Made by a program: the position numbers and the translations under genes. A stretch of DNA of 31,663 bases from Prevotellaceae bacterium (GTDB lineage: Bacteria > Bacteroidota > Bacteroidia > Bacteroidales > Paludibacteraceae), in the NCBI GenBank assembly GCA_031290375.1, contig JAITNR010000173.1:1-31663 (forward strand). Reading direction: 5' to 3'. Shown here piece after piece: positions 23,296-31,493 of the stretch. The number at the start of each line of letters is the position of its first letter. Position 1 is the stretch's first letter. Below the pieces are notes generated by a model, which saw nothing but the letters and a program-made list of their open reading frames with translations, ran no database searches and was not told the DNA's origin.

Positions 23296-24184
23296 CTCAC
23301 AACCCCTAATATCATTGCTTGTAGCCAATTTCAATAATGGTGAATTTATTGAAGAAACACTACAATCAGCAGTAGATCAGACTTATACAAACATTGAGAT
23401 AGTTGTTATAGATGATGCTTCGATGGATAGTTCTGTGGAAAAAGTTAAAGCATTTGTAGAAAAAAATCCTGCTGCCAATATACATTTTTTTGTTAATGAA
23501 AAAAATTCGGGTGGCTGTGGAAGTATTAAAAATCAGTGTATTGCATTTTCAAAAGGCGAATATTTTGCTTTTCTCGACCCTGAGGACACTATTGAGCCGA
23601 ATGCGGTGGAGGAGTTACTGAAAGTTCATCTTGAAAATCAATCTTTTAGCATCGTTTATTGCACGCATTGGCTTTGCAATGAAAAACTTGAACCGCAGAG
23701 CATTTCCACATGGGTTGGTAAAATTCCCGATGGACAATCGCACCTGACATCGACAGACGGGCATATTTCGGCATTTGCACTCTGTAAACGTGCTGATTAC
23801 GACAAAACGGATGGCATCAATCCAACCTACCAAGTTGCCGAAGACCAGGATTTGTACTTGAAAATGGAGGAAATTGCACCTGTTTATTATATCGACAAGC
23901 CGCTCTATTACTACCGCAAGCACGACCACAACTCATCTTGGAACGAACAAAAACAACACCACAATCTTTTTTGGTATCACCTTGCACAAAACGCTGCCCG
24001 CAAACGGCGCAAACAGCACCAGACCGCCGCAGTGAATTTTACCAAAAAACAAATTGATAAGAAAAATTTCGGTTATCACATTCAAATGGCTAAATTTTAT
24101 CGAAGAAAAGGCAATTTTTTGCTGTCATTGAAAGAATATTTTAAGGCATTGCCGTATTGTTATACATTTATTTTAAGCAGATAA
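23288..24184 (+). CDS. Glycosyltransferase family 2 protein
   Basis: A 298-aa inverting glycosyltransferase with a GT-A fold. LISLLVANFNNGEFIEETLQ and SAVDQTYTNIEIVVIDDASM form the nucleotide-binding start, and YFAFLDPEDTIEPNAVEELL carries the acidic metal-binding motif, here DPED in place of the usual DxD. YQVAEDQDLYLKM, with the ED pair of the catalytic-base region, and PLYYYRKHDHNSSW are typical of GT2 enzymes that elongate surface glycans. The C-terminal 60 residues are basic and may touch the membrane. I chose ATG 23288, because the open frame upstream of it (from TTG 23243) is only the out-of-frame shadow of the GT2 fossil. Substrate unknown. It is probably part of a small surface-glycan set with the GT4-like gene upstream. 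Confidence 0.88.
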   Translation: MNNSQPLISLLVANFNNGEFIEETLQSAVDQTYTNIEIVVIDDASMDSSVEKVKAFVEKNPAANIHFFVNEKNSGGCGSIKNQCIAFSKGEYFAFLDPEDTIEPNAVEELLKVHLENQSFSIVYCTHWLCNEKLEPQSISTWVGKIPDGQSHLTSTDGHISAFALCKRADYDKTDGINPTYQVAEDQDLYLKMEEIAPVYYIDKPLYYYRKHDHNSSWNEQKQHHNLFWYHLAQNAARKRRKQHQTAAVNFTKKQIDKKNFGYHIQMAKFYRRKGNFLLSLKEYFKALPYCYTFILSR

Positions 24185-24207
24185 TTCAAAAAAAACAGTA
24201 ACTTTGT

Positions 24208-24276
24208 ATGCAAATAACAGGAAAAATTGAGCGTGTCGGCTCTGATAAAAAAGGTTATTGGAAAGTCAATCTATAA
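24208..24276 (+). pseudogene. Possible relic of a small gene
   Basis: ATG at 24208 opens a 22-codon frame starting MQITGKIERVGSDKKGYWK before a stop. The opening weakly resembles DUF3127-type proteins, which begin with a similar M-x-I/V-TGKI string. Nothing further is open in the same frame. The -7-like box TAACTTTG ends 1 bp before this ATG, which is too close for normal transcription of it. This may be chance. Confidence 0.2.
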
Positions 24277-24374
24277 ATGATTCCATAAATCTCGCTGTAA
24301 AAAACGAGTTATCAGAAAACGGCATGTATTTTACCGTTTTGACGAAACCGTAATTTTGTTAAAAAAGAAAATTT

Positions 24375-24415
24375 GTTCTACGGACACAAATGCAATTATC
24401 ACGTAAGGTCTGCAT
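24375..24415 (-). repeat. 41-nt dispersed repeat, copy 2 (inverted)
   Basis: Its reverse complement matches 4609-4649 at 36 of 41 positions, sharing the 15-base core CGTGATAATTGCATT. The copies lie in inverse orientation in the gaps next to the two giant surface protein genes, about 700 bp and 265 bp upstream of their start codons. Confidence 0.65.
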
Positions 24416-24450
24416 CTCATTGTTCATTACTCATTATTCGTTATTCATTA

Positions 24451-24471
24451 TTTCTGTCCGCAGGACAGAAA
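24451..24471. repeat. Short perfect hairpin
   Basis: TTTCTGTCC and GGACAGAAA form a 9-bp stem around GCA. It belongs to the same family of GTCC-GTA-GGAC hairpins as 4687-4699 and the degenerate copy near 31527-31538. Confidence 0.6.
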
Positions 24472-24625
24472 TGCAACATTTCATTATTCATGAAAAGAAA
24501 AGTTTTCCCATTCTATTTTTTTTTAATGTTTTTTAACATCGAATTACATTGCTGATTTCCAATAGAATACGCTATTTCTTTCAAATAAAAATTCAAAAAT
24601 GTATTGTATATTCAAAAATAACATA

Positions 24626-24633
24626 TACTTTTG
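24626..24633 (+). promoter_or_regulatory. Putative promoter of the second giant surface protein
   Basis: TACTTTTG matches TAnnTTTG. ATTG at 24603-24606 lies 19 bp upstream as a weak -33 element. The leader to ATG 24680 is about 40 nt, in contrast to the nearly 400-nt leader of the paralogue. Confidence 0.5.
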
Positions 24634-24679
24634 TAACATTTTATATTAGTAATTAATTGTTTGATAAATTTTAAAATGT

Positions 24680-27600
24680 ATGAAGAAGTTTATTATGTCA
24701 GTCATGGCAACTTTGTTTGCTATGTATGGAGCGGCACAACCTTATAGCGTGCCTTTTACGGAGGATTTTGAAGGTCCTACCGTAAGTACTAACTGGACAA
24801 TGCACTCCAATTCCATAAATACTTGGATTATTGGTTCAGCGACAGGAAATCAGAGTGCTAAATCCCTGTATATCACTAACAACGATGGTTCTTTCAACGG
24901 ATATAACAATACCGTTGATACTTACACAACGGCGTACACTACCATTGATTTTGGCAATTTTGCCGACTATGCTATTTCGTTTGACTGGGCAATACAGGCG
25001 GAGAGTACCATCTGGGACAGAGTGGAGGTTTTTCTTATCCCTGAGGATCTGGAAGTCCCTACCGTTTGGAATAGAACTGTTGTGTCTGGCTGGATTACCG
25101 ATGCAGGTGCACGGCGTTTAGGAGTGTTTTACGGACAGTCAACCTGGCAATACGTAAGAGTCATCGTTGACGGCTCTTACGCGACTAATACAACAAAAAA
25201 ACTTGTATTTATGTTTTCCTGTAATACCAATACGGGTAATGGTCCAGTTTCTATTGACAATCTCAGTATTGTTGGGAATGATTGTGTCAGTCCAACCTCT
25301 GTAGTGGTATCAGACATCACTCCGATTCAGGCACAAATTTCCTGGTCAGCAGGCTCGGGATCATCGTGGAACGTGCTTGTGTCTCCTGTTCCCGTATCCG
25401 ATTTTACTGTCGCAGTTCCGACTGCTACAGCAGTTTCCGCACCATATTACACGGCAACAGGTTTGACCGCAAATACGCAATACTATGTTTATGCGCAGAC
25501 TAATTGCGGTGGAACAGCAGGAACAAGTGAATGGACAAGTCCTGTGATATTCAGAGCATCATGCACCCCAACATTGCCATGGTCAGATAATTTTGACAGT
25601 TATGATTATACTGCCATGCCTCCTTGCTGGACACGGTCTCAGCAATATTCAATGACAGGAGATGCAATATACCCAAGAGTTTCACAAAGTAACAGCACCA
25701 GGTATTACTCACCCTTAAAAAGTTTACATTTTTATTCTCTTGCTACTGGTGTTACGGAAATGATTGCATCTCCTCAGTTTGCTGAAGAGGCAAATACTTT
25801 GGAGGTAAGTTTCTACTTGAACAGAGCCGGGGCCACTGCAGGCACGTTTGAAGTTGGTGTAATGTCAAATCCTTCAAACCCAAGTACTTTTTATTTAATT
25901 CAGAGCGTAACGCCCTCGGTCTATAATACTTGGCTTTTCAATGAGATTTCGCTTGCAAGTGCTCCTACAGGTTATCACTATATTGCCTTCAAACAAGTTA
26001 CCTCTGGGCTTGGGGGGACGTATAATCTTGATGATGTTAGTGTTGTCGCTTTGCCTGCTTGTCCTAAACCGACAAATGTTACGGTATCCAATATAACAGG
26101 TAACAGTGCGAATATCTCCTGGACAGCAGGCGGTACGGAATCTACGTGGAATGTAGTTGTTTCAACTGTTCCCGTAACCAATTTCACTCCTGTAATTCCA
26201 TCTACTACTACTAATAACCCTTACCTTGCAACAGGCTTAAGCCCAAGCACGCTATATTACGTATATGTTCAGGCTATTTGCGATGGCAGTACAAGCGACT
26301 GGACAGCGGCAGTAACATTCAGAACGTATTGCAATACAGTAACATCATTACCCTGGACAGATAATTTTGACAGTTATACCAATGCAACTGTCCCTGCTTG
26401 CTGGATGCAAACTCAACCATACACCGCCACCGGTGGCGGCAGTGCCTATCCAAGAGTTACTAACGATGATCATCACTCAGGCAGCAGAAGCCTTGATTTT
26501 CACGGTCACGGAACGGAAATAGTGGCAACTCCCATGTTTGATGCAGATGTAAGCACCTTGGAAGCAGGTTTTTGGTTGCATAAGGAAGGTCCTAATTCGG
26601 GTACGTTTGAAGTTGGTGTGATGTATGACCCCTTAGATCCAGGCACTTTTTTTAGAGTTGAGTACGTAACGCCTGACGATGGCACCCCCTGGGTTTATAT
26701 TGAAGTTCCGCTTAACAATGCACCTCCCGGTTATCATTATATTGCTTTCAAACAAGTTGCAGATATCACTGGCTTGTGGTACTATTACCTTGATGATGTT
26801 GATATTCACCTTTTGCCTGACTGTGTCAAACCTCGCGATGTGGGAGTATCAAACATCGGTCGAACCACAGCAGAAATCAACTGGGGAGAGGGTAATTTGG
26901 AAACAGCGTGGAATGTTATTATTTCCACAACTGCCATAGCCGATTTTAATACCGTAGATCCTGCATTAGTACATACGGTTACCGTAGCACCGGGTTACTA
27001 CGCGGCAGGCTTAAACCCCGGTACGCAGTACTACGTGTACGTACAGGCAGACTGCGAAGGAGCAGGAACAAGTGTATGGACAAATGCAGTTACGTTCAGA
27101 ACCTACTGCAATGCAGTAGGTACATTGCCATGGCCAGACGGTTTTGACAGTTATACCAATGGAGATGTCCCCTCTTGCTGGATACAGGTTGAGTCATACA
27201 ATGGCGACGGCACCGGAAACGCATACCCAAAAGTTACTACCGCACAATATCACGCAGGCGGCAAGAGCCTTGCCTTTGTTGGACCCGTAGTGGAAACGGT
27301 GGCTATTCCAGAGTTTACCGTAGAAACAAACACTTTGGGAGTAAGTTTTTGGTTGAAAAGGGAAAGTTCTACTTCAGGGGCATTTGCAGTTGGTGTAATG
27401 TCAGATCCTGCAAATCCGGACACTTTCGTGCCAATTCAAGATGTAACACCTGGAACAAGTGACTGGACTTACTTTGATATTTCGCTTGCAGAGGCAAATA
27501 ACGGCTATCATTATGTTGCTTTCAGACGGACTACCACCAGTTTAACCTATGCATACTGGCTTGACGATGTTAATGTTCACGTGTTGCCATCCTGCCCCAA

Positions 27601-30169
27601 ACCTGATGCAGTAGCTGTATCAGGCATTGGCACAACAACGGCAAATATTGGCTGGACAGCAGGTGGTACGGAAACAACGTGGAACATAGTTGTATCAACC
27701 GTTCCGTTAACCGACTTTAATTCTGCATCGCCGGTTGTTGCCACCAATCCCTACATTGCAACAGGCTTGACCCAAAATACGCCATACTACGTTTATGTAC
27801 AGGCTGACTGTGGAGGAACAAACGGAACAAGTGTATGGACAAGTGCGGTTACATTCAGAACACACTGCGGTGCATTAACAAGTTCGTCTTTGGTAGAAAA
27901 TTTTGACAGTTATGCCAATGCTGCTGCCCCCCCCTGCTGGGTACAGGTTCTGCCTCACAACGGATACCCCAGAGTTACCAACTCAGTTAACCACTCATCT
28001 TCCAACAGTTTGCAATTTGATGGCACACAAACGCAAATAATTGCAACACCCGAATTTCCGGTAGAGGTAAATACTTTTGAGGTAACTTTCTGGTTGAACA
28101 AAAATAATACCAATGCAGGCACATTTGAAGTCGGTGTAATGTCTGATGCTTCAAATCCAGCCACTTTTGTGGCAATTCAAACCATAACACCGTCAAATAC
28201 CATTTGGAACTATATTGAAGTTCCGCTTCATACAGCATCTATGGGCAATCATTTTATTGCTTTCAGACAAAATTTTCCATCTTCAGGGAACTATTACATT
28301 GATGATGTTAATGTTCATTTGTTGCCCCCCTGTATTAAACCAAACTCTGTGGGACTGTCAAGTCTCGGCTCAACAACAGCAGATATCAGTTGGATAGCAG
28401 GTTACACGGAAACGGCATGGAATGTAGTTGTTTCAACTGTTCAGTTAACCGATCCTTCTACTGCAAGTTTTGTTACCACATCTAACAGTTATCCTTATAC
28501 CATAACGGGTTTAACGCCAAGTACACGATACTACGTCTATGTACAATCCAATTGTGGTACGGAGGGAACAAGTACGTGGACAGAAGCTGTAACATTCAAA
28601 ACGCTATGCGGTGCAGTATTGGGAACAACCTGGTCGGAAAATTTTGATGCCGCTGCAAATAATTCTATACCTGATTGCTGGACACAGGTTGAAACATGCA
28701 CCTCTGCAAGCGATATATACCCAATGATTATTTCTTATGTTGCTCATTCACCTTCCAAAAGCTTGATGTTCCGCGGCAGTCAACCGCAGTCGGTTGCAAC
28801 CCCCATATTTGACGTAGAGGCATACACAATGACTGTAGATTTTTGGTTTACAATGGACATGCTAAACAGTGAGCTTGAAGTTGGGGTAATGTCCGATGCC
28901 GGAAACAAAAACACATTCATGTTGGTTGAGACCGTAAGCGCAGAGGTTATTAACACCTGGACTCATGCTACTGTTTCGTTTGCCTACGTGCCCGAAGGCT
29001 ATCATTTTGTTGTTTTCAGACAAAATATCGCCGGTACTGATTTCTGTCGGATTGATGATGTACAGATTATTTCTACCCCAGTTATACCTCTGTCAGTTAT
29101 AACTGAGGCAGCCGACGACATCACCTCAACAGGTGCTACATTGCACAAATTGGTAACAGAAGGCACATATCCTGTTGTTTCAGAGGGTTTCAGATATAAA
29201 GCGACAAGTGCTACACAATGGTCAAACATAACGACAACTGCCGCCGCAGAACCTGTACCTGTAAGCCTTACTCCGAACACTGTATACGAGTTTTTCGCCT
29301 ATGGGTCGGCAACAATCGGCGGACCAGTTTATGGAGACACCATGACCTTTACCACTACAAATGGTCCCGTACCTCCGATAGTTGTAACAGATCCTGCAAC
29401 ATCCGTTACTCAGACCACCGCTACATTAAACAAAACAATAACAGCCAACACAGAGACTATTACAGCCGAAGGGTTTGATTACAGAGCAACAGAGGATCTT
29501 AATTGGATAGACACAGGAGCCAACGGCAACTTGACAGGTTTGACAGCAGCTACATTTTACGACTTCCGTGCCTATGCCATTGCCGGAAGTAATACATATT
29601 ACGGCAATCCTGTAACGTTCAAAACTTTGGAACACGTCCTTCCGATAATAACTACTCTGGCTGCAACCGACATCGAATGTACAACCGCAACACTGAACAA
29701 AACAGTAGTTCCGGGCACAGAGGCTACCACTGTCGATGGCTTTGAGTACAGAAAAGTCGGCGATAACAATTGGAGTACTAATGCAGGCGGCAATTTGACA
29801 GGCTTGACACAGGCAACGGAATATGAGTTTCGCGGGTACGTTACCACTGTTTCAGGCATTACCCACTACGGTGGTACTATGAGGTTTATAACTCAGCAAT
29901 GTGTTGGCTATGAAACAGCCGATGACAACGAGTTATTAATCTATCCCAACCCTGCCAATTCAATGGTAATGGTTAACATAGAGGGCTTGAACACGTCAGC
30001 CAAAGTAACGGTAACCGACGTCAATGGCAAACTCATCGAAACCCTGACAATCAACGCAGGAGACAACAGGGCAGAATTTGACGTTGCCAACTACGCAGAC
30101 GGAACATACATTGTAAGAGTGATTTCCGAGAATATCAACAGGATAGAAAAGTTGATAGTGAAAAAGTAA
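24680..30169 (+). CDS. Second giant modular T9SS-exported surface protein, five FN3/jelly-roll units
   Basis: An 1829-aa paralogue of the 5289-12041 protein. The signal peptide MKKFIMSVMATLFAMYGAA is nearly the same. A first jelly-roll domain (PFTEDFEG to VSIDNLSI, about 23-197) is followed by five units of about 245-260 aa joining an FN3 domain to a jelly-roll domain. Motifs include C-KP, YYVYVQADC, TFRTYC, LPW-DNFDSYTN-VP-CW, GTFEVGVMSN and YYLDDVDIH. Then come three FN3-like domains with TGATLHK/TTATLNK cores (two in the paralogue) and a T9SS type A sorting domain from about 1750 (NELLIYPNPANS, TVTDVNGKLIETLTIN, ADGTYIVRV, KLIVKK). It is expected at the cell surface, as an adhesin or binding protein. 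No enzyme motif is seen. A C8 tract lies at 27927-27934 within unit 4. It is preceded by a promoter, followed by a strong terminator, and is a single-gene unit. Confidence 0.92.
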   Translation: MKKFIMSVMATLFAMYGAAQPYSVPFTEDFEGPTVSTNWTMHSNSINTWIIGSATGNQSAKSLYITNNDGSFNGYNNTVDTYTTAYTTIDFGNFADYAISFDWAIQAESTIWDRVEVFLIPEDLEVPTVWNRTVVSGWITDAGARRLGVFYGQSTWQYVRVIVDGSYATNTTKKLVFMFSCNTNTGNGPVSIDNLSIVGNDCVSPTSVVVSDITPIQAQISWSAGSGSSWNVLVSPVPVSDFTVAVPTATAVSAPYYTATGLTANTQYYVYAQTNCGGTAGTSEWTSPVIFRASCTPTLPWSDNFDSYDYTAMPPCWTRSQQYSMTGDAIYPRVSQSNSTRYYSPLKSLHFYSLATGVTEMIASPQFAEEANTLEVSFYLNRAGATAGTFEVGVMSNPSNPSTFYLIQSVTPSVYNTWLFNEISLASAPTGYHYIAFKQVTSGLGGTYNLDDVSVVALPACPKPTNVTVSNITGNSANISWTAGGTESTWNVVVSTVPVTNFTPVIPSTTTNNPYLATGLSPSTLYYVYVQAICDGSTSDWTAAVTFRTYCNTVTSLPWTDNFDSYTNATVPACWMQTQPYTATGGGSAYPRVTNDDHHSGSRSLDFHGHGTEIVATPMFDADVSTLEAGFWLHKEGPNSGTFEVGVMYDPLDPGTFFRVEYVTPDDGTPWVYIEVPLNNAPPGYHYIAFKQVADITGLWYYYLDDVDIHLLPDCVKPRDVGVSNIGRTTAEINWGEGNLETAWNVIISTTAIADFNTVDPALVHTVTVAPGYYAAGLNPGTQYYVYVQADCEGAGTSVWTNAVTFRTYCNAVGTLPWPDGFDSYTNGDVPSCWIQVESYNGDGTGNAYPKVTTAQYHAGGKSLAFVGPVVETVAIPEFTVETNTLGVSFWLKRESSTSGAFAVGVMSDPANPDTFVPIQDVTPGTSDWTYFDISLAEANNGYHYVAFRRTTTSLTYAYWLDDVNVHVLPSCPKPDAVAVSGIGTTTANIGWTAGGTETTWNIVVSTVPLTDFNSASPVVATNPYIATGLTQNTPYYVYVQADCGGTNGTSVWTSAVTFRTHCGALTSSSLVENFDSYANAAAPPCWVQVLPHNGYPRVTNSVNHSSSNSLQFDGTQTQIIATPEFPVEVNTFEVTFWLNKNNTNAGTFEVGVMSDASNPATFVAIQTITPSNTIWNYIEVPLHTASMGNHFIAFRQNFPSSGNYYIDDVNVHLLPPCIKPNSVGLSSLGSTTADISWIAGYTETAWNVVVSTVQLTDPSTASFVTTSNSYPYTITGLTPSTRYYVYVQSNCGTEGTSTWTEAVTFKTLCGAVLGTTWSENFDAAANNSIPDCWTQVETCTSASDIYPMIISYVAHSPSKSLMFRGSQPQSVATPIFDVEAYTMTVDFWFTMDMLNSELEVGVMSDAGNKNTFMLVETVSAEVINTWTHATVSFAYVPEGYHFVVFRQNIAGTDFCRIDDVQIISTPVIPLSVITEAADDITSTGATLHKLVTEGTYPVVSEGFRYKATSATQWSNITTTAAAEPVPVSLTPNTVYEFFAYGSATIGGPVYGDTMTFTTTNGPVPPIVVTDPATSVTQTTATLNKTITANTETITAEGFDYRATEDLNWIDTGANGNLTGLTAATFYDFRAYAIAGSNTYYGNPVTFKTLEHVLPIITTLAATDIECTTATLNKTVVPGTEATTVDGFEYRKVGDNNWSTNAGGNLTGLTQATEYEFRGYVTTVSGITHYGGTMRFITQQCVGYETADDNELLIYPNPANSMVMVNIEGLNTSAKVTVTDVNGKLIETLTINAGDNRAEFDVANYADGTYIVRVISENINRIEKLIVKK
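25283..29080 (+). repeat. Five-unit tandem coding repeat in the second giant protein
   Basis: Units begin at the first conserved cysteine codon: 25283, 26060, 26822, 27593 and 28331, all in frame with the start. Unit lengths are 738-777 bp. They align with the seven units at 5910-11225, so unit number differs between the paralogues while unit design is kept. Confidence 0.9.
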
Positions 30170-30178
30170 TTACCAATC

Positions 30179-30214
30179 AAAAAAAGCCGCTCTTCCAAAA
30201 GAGCGGCTTTTTTT
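30179..30214. terminator. Strong bidirectional terminator
   Basis: AAAAAGCCGCTCTT (30181-30194) and AAGAGCGGCTTTTT (30199-30212) form a 14-bp perfect stem with a 4-nt loop, with a T-run on the plus strand and an A-run before it. It closes the giant gene (stop at 30169) and can also stop transcription of hemW from the other side. Confidence 0.9.
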
Positions 30215-30281
30215 GATTAATTAATAATGAAAAATGAACAGTTAATAATAGAGAACGCCGTTGTTCAGATATACATTTTTG

Positions 30282-31409
30282 TCATTGCCTCATCAGGTCG
30301 CTCATAATGCCGTCTGAAATAAAAACACCTCTTTCCGTCAGTTTTAGCCGGTTGTTTTTGAGTTCCAAAACCGAATTTTTAAGGTGCTTTTCTGCATTTT
30401 GCATACAGTATTCAAGGCTGTCTTTGCCAAAACAAAATTCCAATTTTGCCAAATCAATACCTTTGTCTGTTCGTAATGATAAAAAAACCTGCTCGTTGTA
30501 TTTTTCAGTTTCGGAAAGCACTTCTTTTTCAAATAAGGTGCAGTTATTTTCAACGCTTTTACAGTACTTTTCAATATCTGAAACATTCCATTGACGGCAA
30601 TTTCCGTCAAATGAATGAGCCGAAGCTCCGACTCCCAAGTAATTCGCACCGTGCCAATAACCCGAATTATGCCGTGAATGAAAGTCCGGCGCGCTAAAAT
30701 TTGATATTTCATAATGCTCAAGACCAACACCTTTTAATTTTGTTATCAAGGTATTAAAAAACTTTTCGCTCATCTCTTGAGAGAGTTCCGAAATCTCTTT
30801 TTTGTGCCTCAACAAACTCAATTTTGTACCCTGCTCATAACTTAAAGAATATGCCGAAATATGCCGAACATTTAAGTTAATCGCCTTATTTATAGTATTC
30901 TGCCAACTTTTGAGAGTTTGATTCGGCAGCGAATACATCAAATCCACACTGATATTGCCAAAACCATGATTTTGGAGTATTTTTACGCTGTTTTTGGCTT
31001 TTTGCGCATCGTGTCGGCGATTTAGAAACTTCAATTCGTCATCGTTGAAACTCTGAATGCCAATGCTTATTCTGTTGAAAGGAAAGGATTTTAATAAATC
31101 GGCATAATTTAGTGTTATATCTTCAGGGTTGCATTCCAGCGTGATTTCGGCATTTTGTTCAACAACAAAATTTCTGGAAACTGTATCAAAAATTTTCTCA
31201 AAATCCTCCTGCAACAAAAGTGAAGGTGTACCCCCTCCAAAATAAATAGTATCCAATTTGTTATCAGGCAGATAATTCTTTCTCAAAACTAATTCCGAAC
31301 ACAAGGCATCAACGTACCTGTCCTTAAAATTTTGATTTACGGAACTAAAAAAATTGCAGTAGATACATCTACTTTTGCAAAAAGGAATGTGAATGTAAAG
31401 CATGTTCAT
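30282..31409 (-). CDS. hemW: Radical SAM heme chaperone HemW
   Basis: A 375-aa cytoplasmic radical SAM protein, long misnamed oxygen-independent coproporphyrinogen oxidase, which binds heme and a 4Fe-4S cluster. The cluster motif is CKSRCIYCNFF (CxxxCxxC plus a fourth cysteine missing or replaced; the HemW-type spacing CxxxCxYCxF is seen). IYFGGGTPSLL, LECNPEDIT, RISIGIQSFNDDELKFLNR and VDLMYSLPNQT are family blocks, and HSRHNSGYWHGANYLGVGASAHSF is the HemW signature. I chose ATG 31409, since an in-frame ATG at 31466 lies upstream of the -7 box; 31403 is an alternative giving MLYIHIPFC. The gene stands alone and faces the second giant protein gene. Confidence 0.93.
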   Translation of the reverse strand: MNMLYIHIPFCKSRCIYCNFFSSVNQNFKDRYVDALCSELVLRKNYLPDNKLDTIYFGGGTPSLLLQEDFEKIFDTVSRNFVVEQNAEITLECNPEDITLNYADLLKSFPFNRISIGIQSFNDDELKFLNRRHDAQKAKNSVKILQNHGFGNISVDLMYSLPNQTLKSWQNTINKAINLNVRHISAYSLSYEQGTKLSLLRHKKEISELSQEMSEKFFNTLITKLKGVGLEHYEISNFSAPDFHSRHNSGYWHGANYLGVGASAHSFDGNCRQWNVSDIEKYCKSVENNCTLFEKEVLSETEKYNEQVFLSLRTDKGIDLAKLEFCFGKDSLEYCMQNAEKHLKNSVLELKNNRLKLTERGVFISDGIMSDLMRQ

Positions 31410-31426
31410 AATAGTAAAAGTAGATA

Positions 31427-31434
31427 CAAAGTTA
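31427..31434 (-). promoter_or_regulatory. Putative -7 box for hemW
   Basis: On the minus strand this reads TAACTTTG, matching TAnnTTTG, 17 bp upstream of ATG 31409. It argues against the longer start at 31466. No clear -33 element is seen; the region upstream merges into the 48-bp hairpin repeat. Confidence 0.5.
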
Positions 31435-31445
31435 GTGAAAAAATA

Positions 31446-31493
31446 ACTGAATAACTGAAAATACAATACGATTAACGCAATCAGTTATTCGGC
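31446..31493. repeat. 48-bp hairpin repeat, copy 2
   Basis: ACTGAATAACTGA pairs with TCAGTTATTCGGC at 11 of 13 positions around a 22-nt loop that is almost the same as in copy 1 at 238-285 (ATACAATACG shared). Stem changes at positions 10 and 39 of the unit are compensating, which supports selection or a common hairpin ancestor. Confidence 0.7.

Larger units (their letters stand above)
24185..24679. other. Intergenic region with repeats before the second giant protein
   Basis: This 495-bp gap holds a TAACTTTG box (24199-24206), a possible 22-codon relic (24208-24276), the second copy of the 41-nt repeat (24375-24415, inverted), ATTCATTATTCATT-type low-complexity DNA (24418-24450), a TTTCTGTCC-GCA-GGACAGAAA hairpin (24451-24471), and the promoter at 24626-24633. 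No gene is convincing. Confidence 0.55.

Noticed and set aside
31410..31466. Longer N-terminus for HemW
   Set aside because: The extension lies upstream of the -7 box and within the hairpin repeat flank; HemW proteins normally start just before YIHIPFC.
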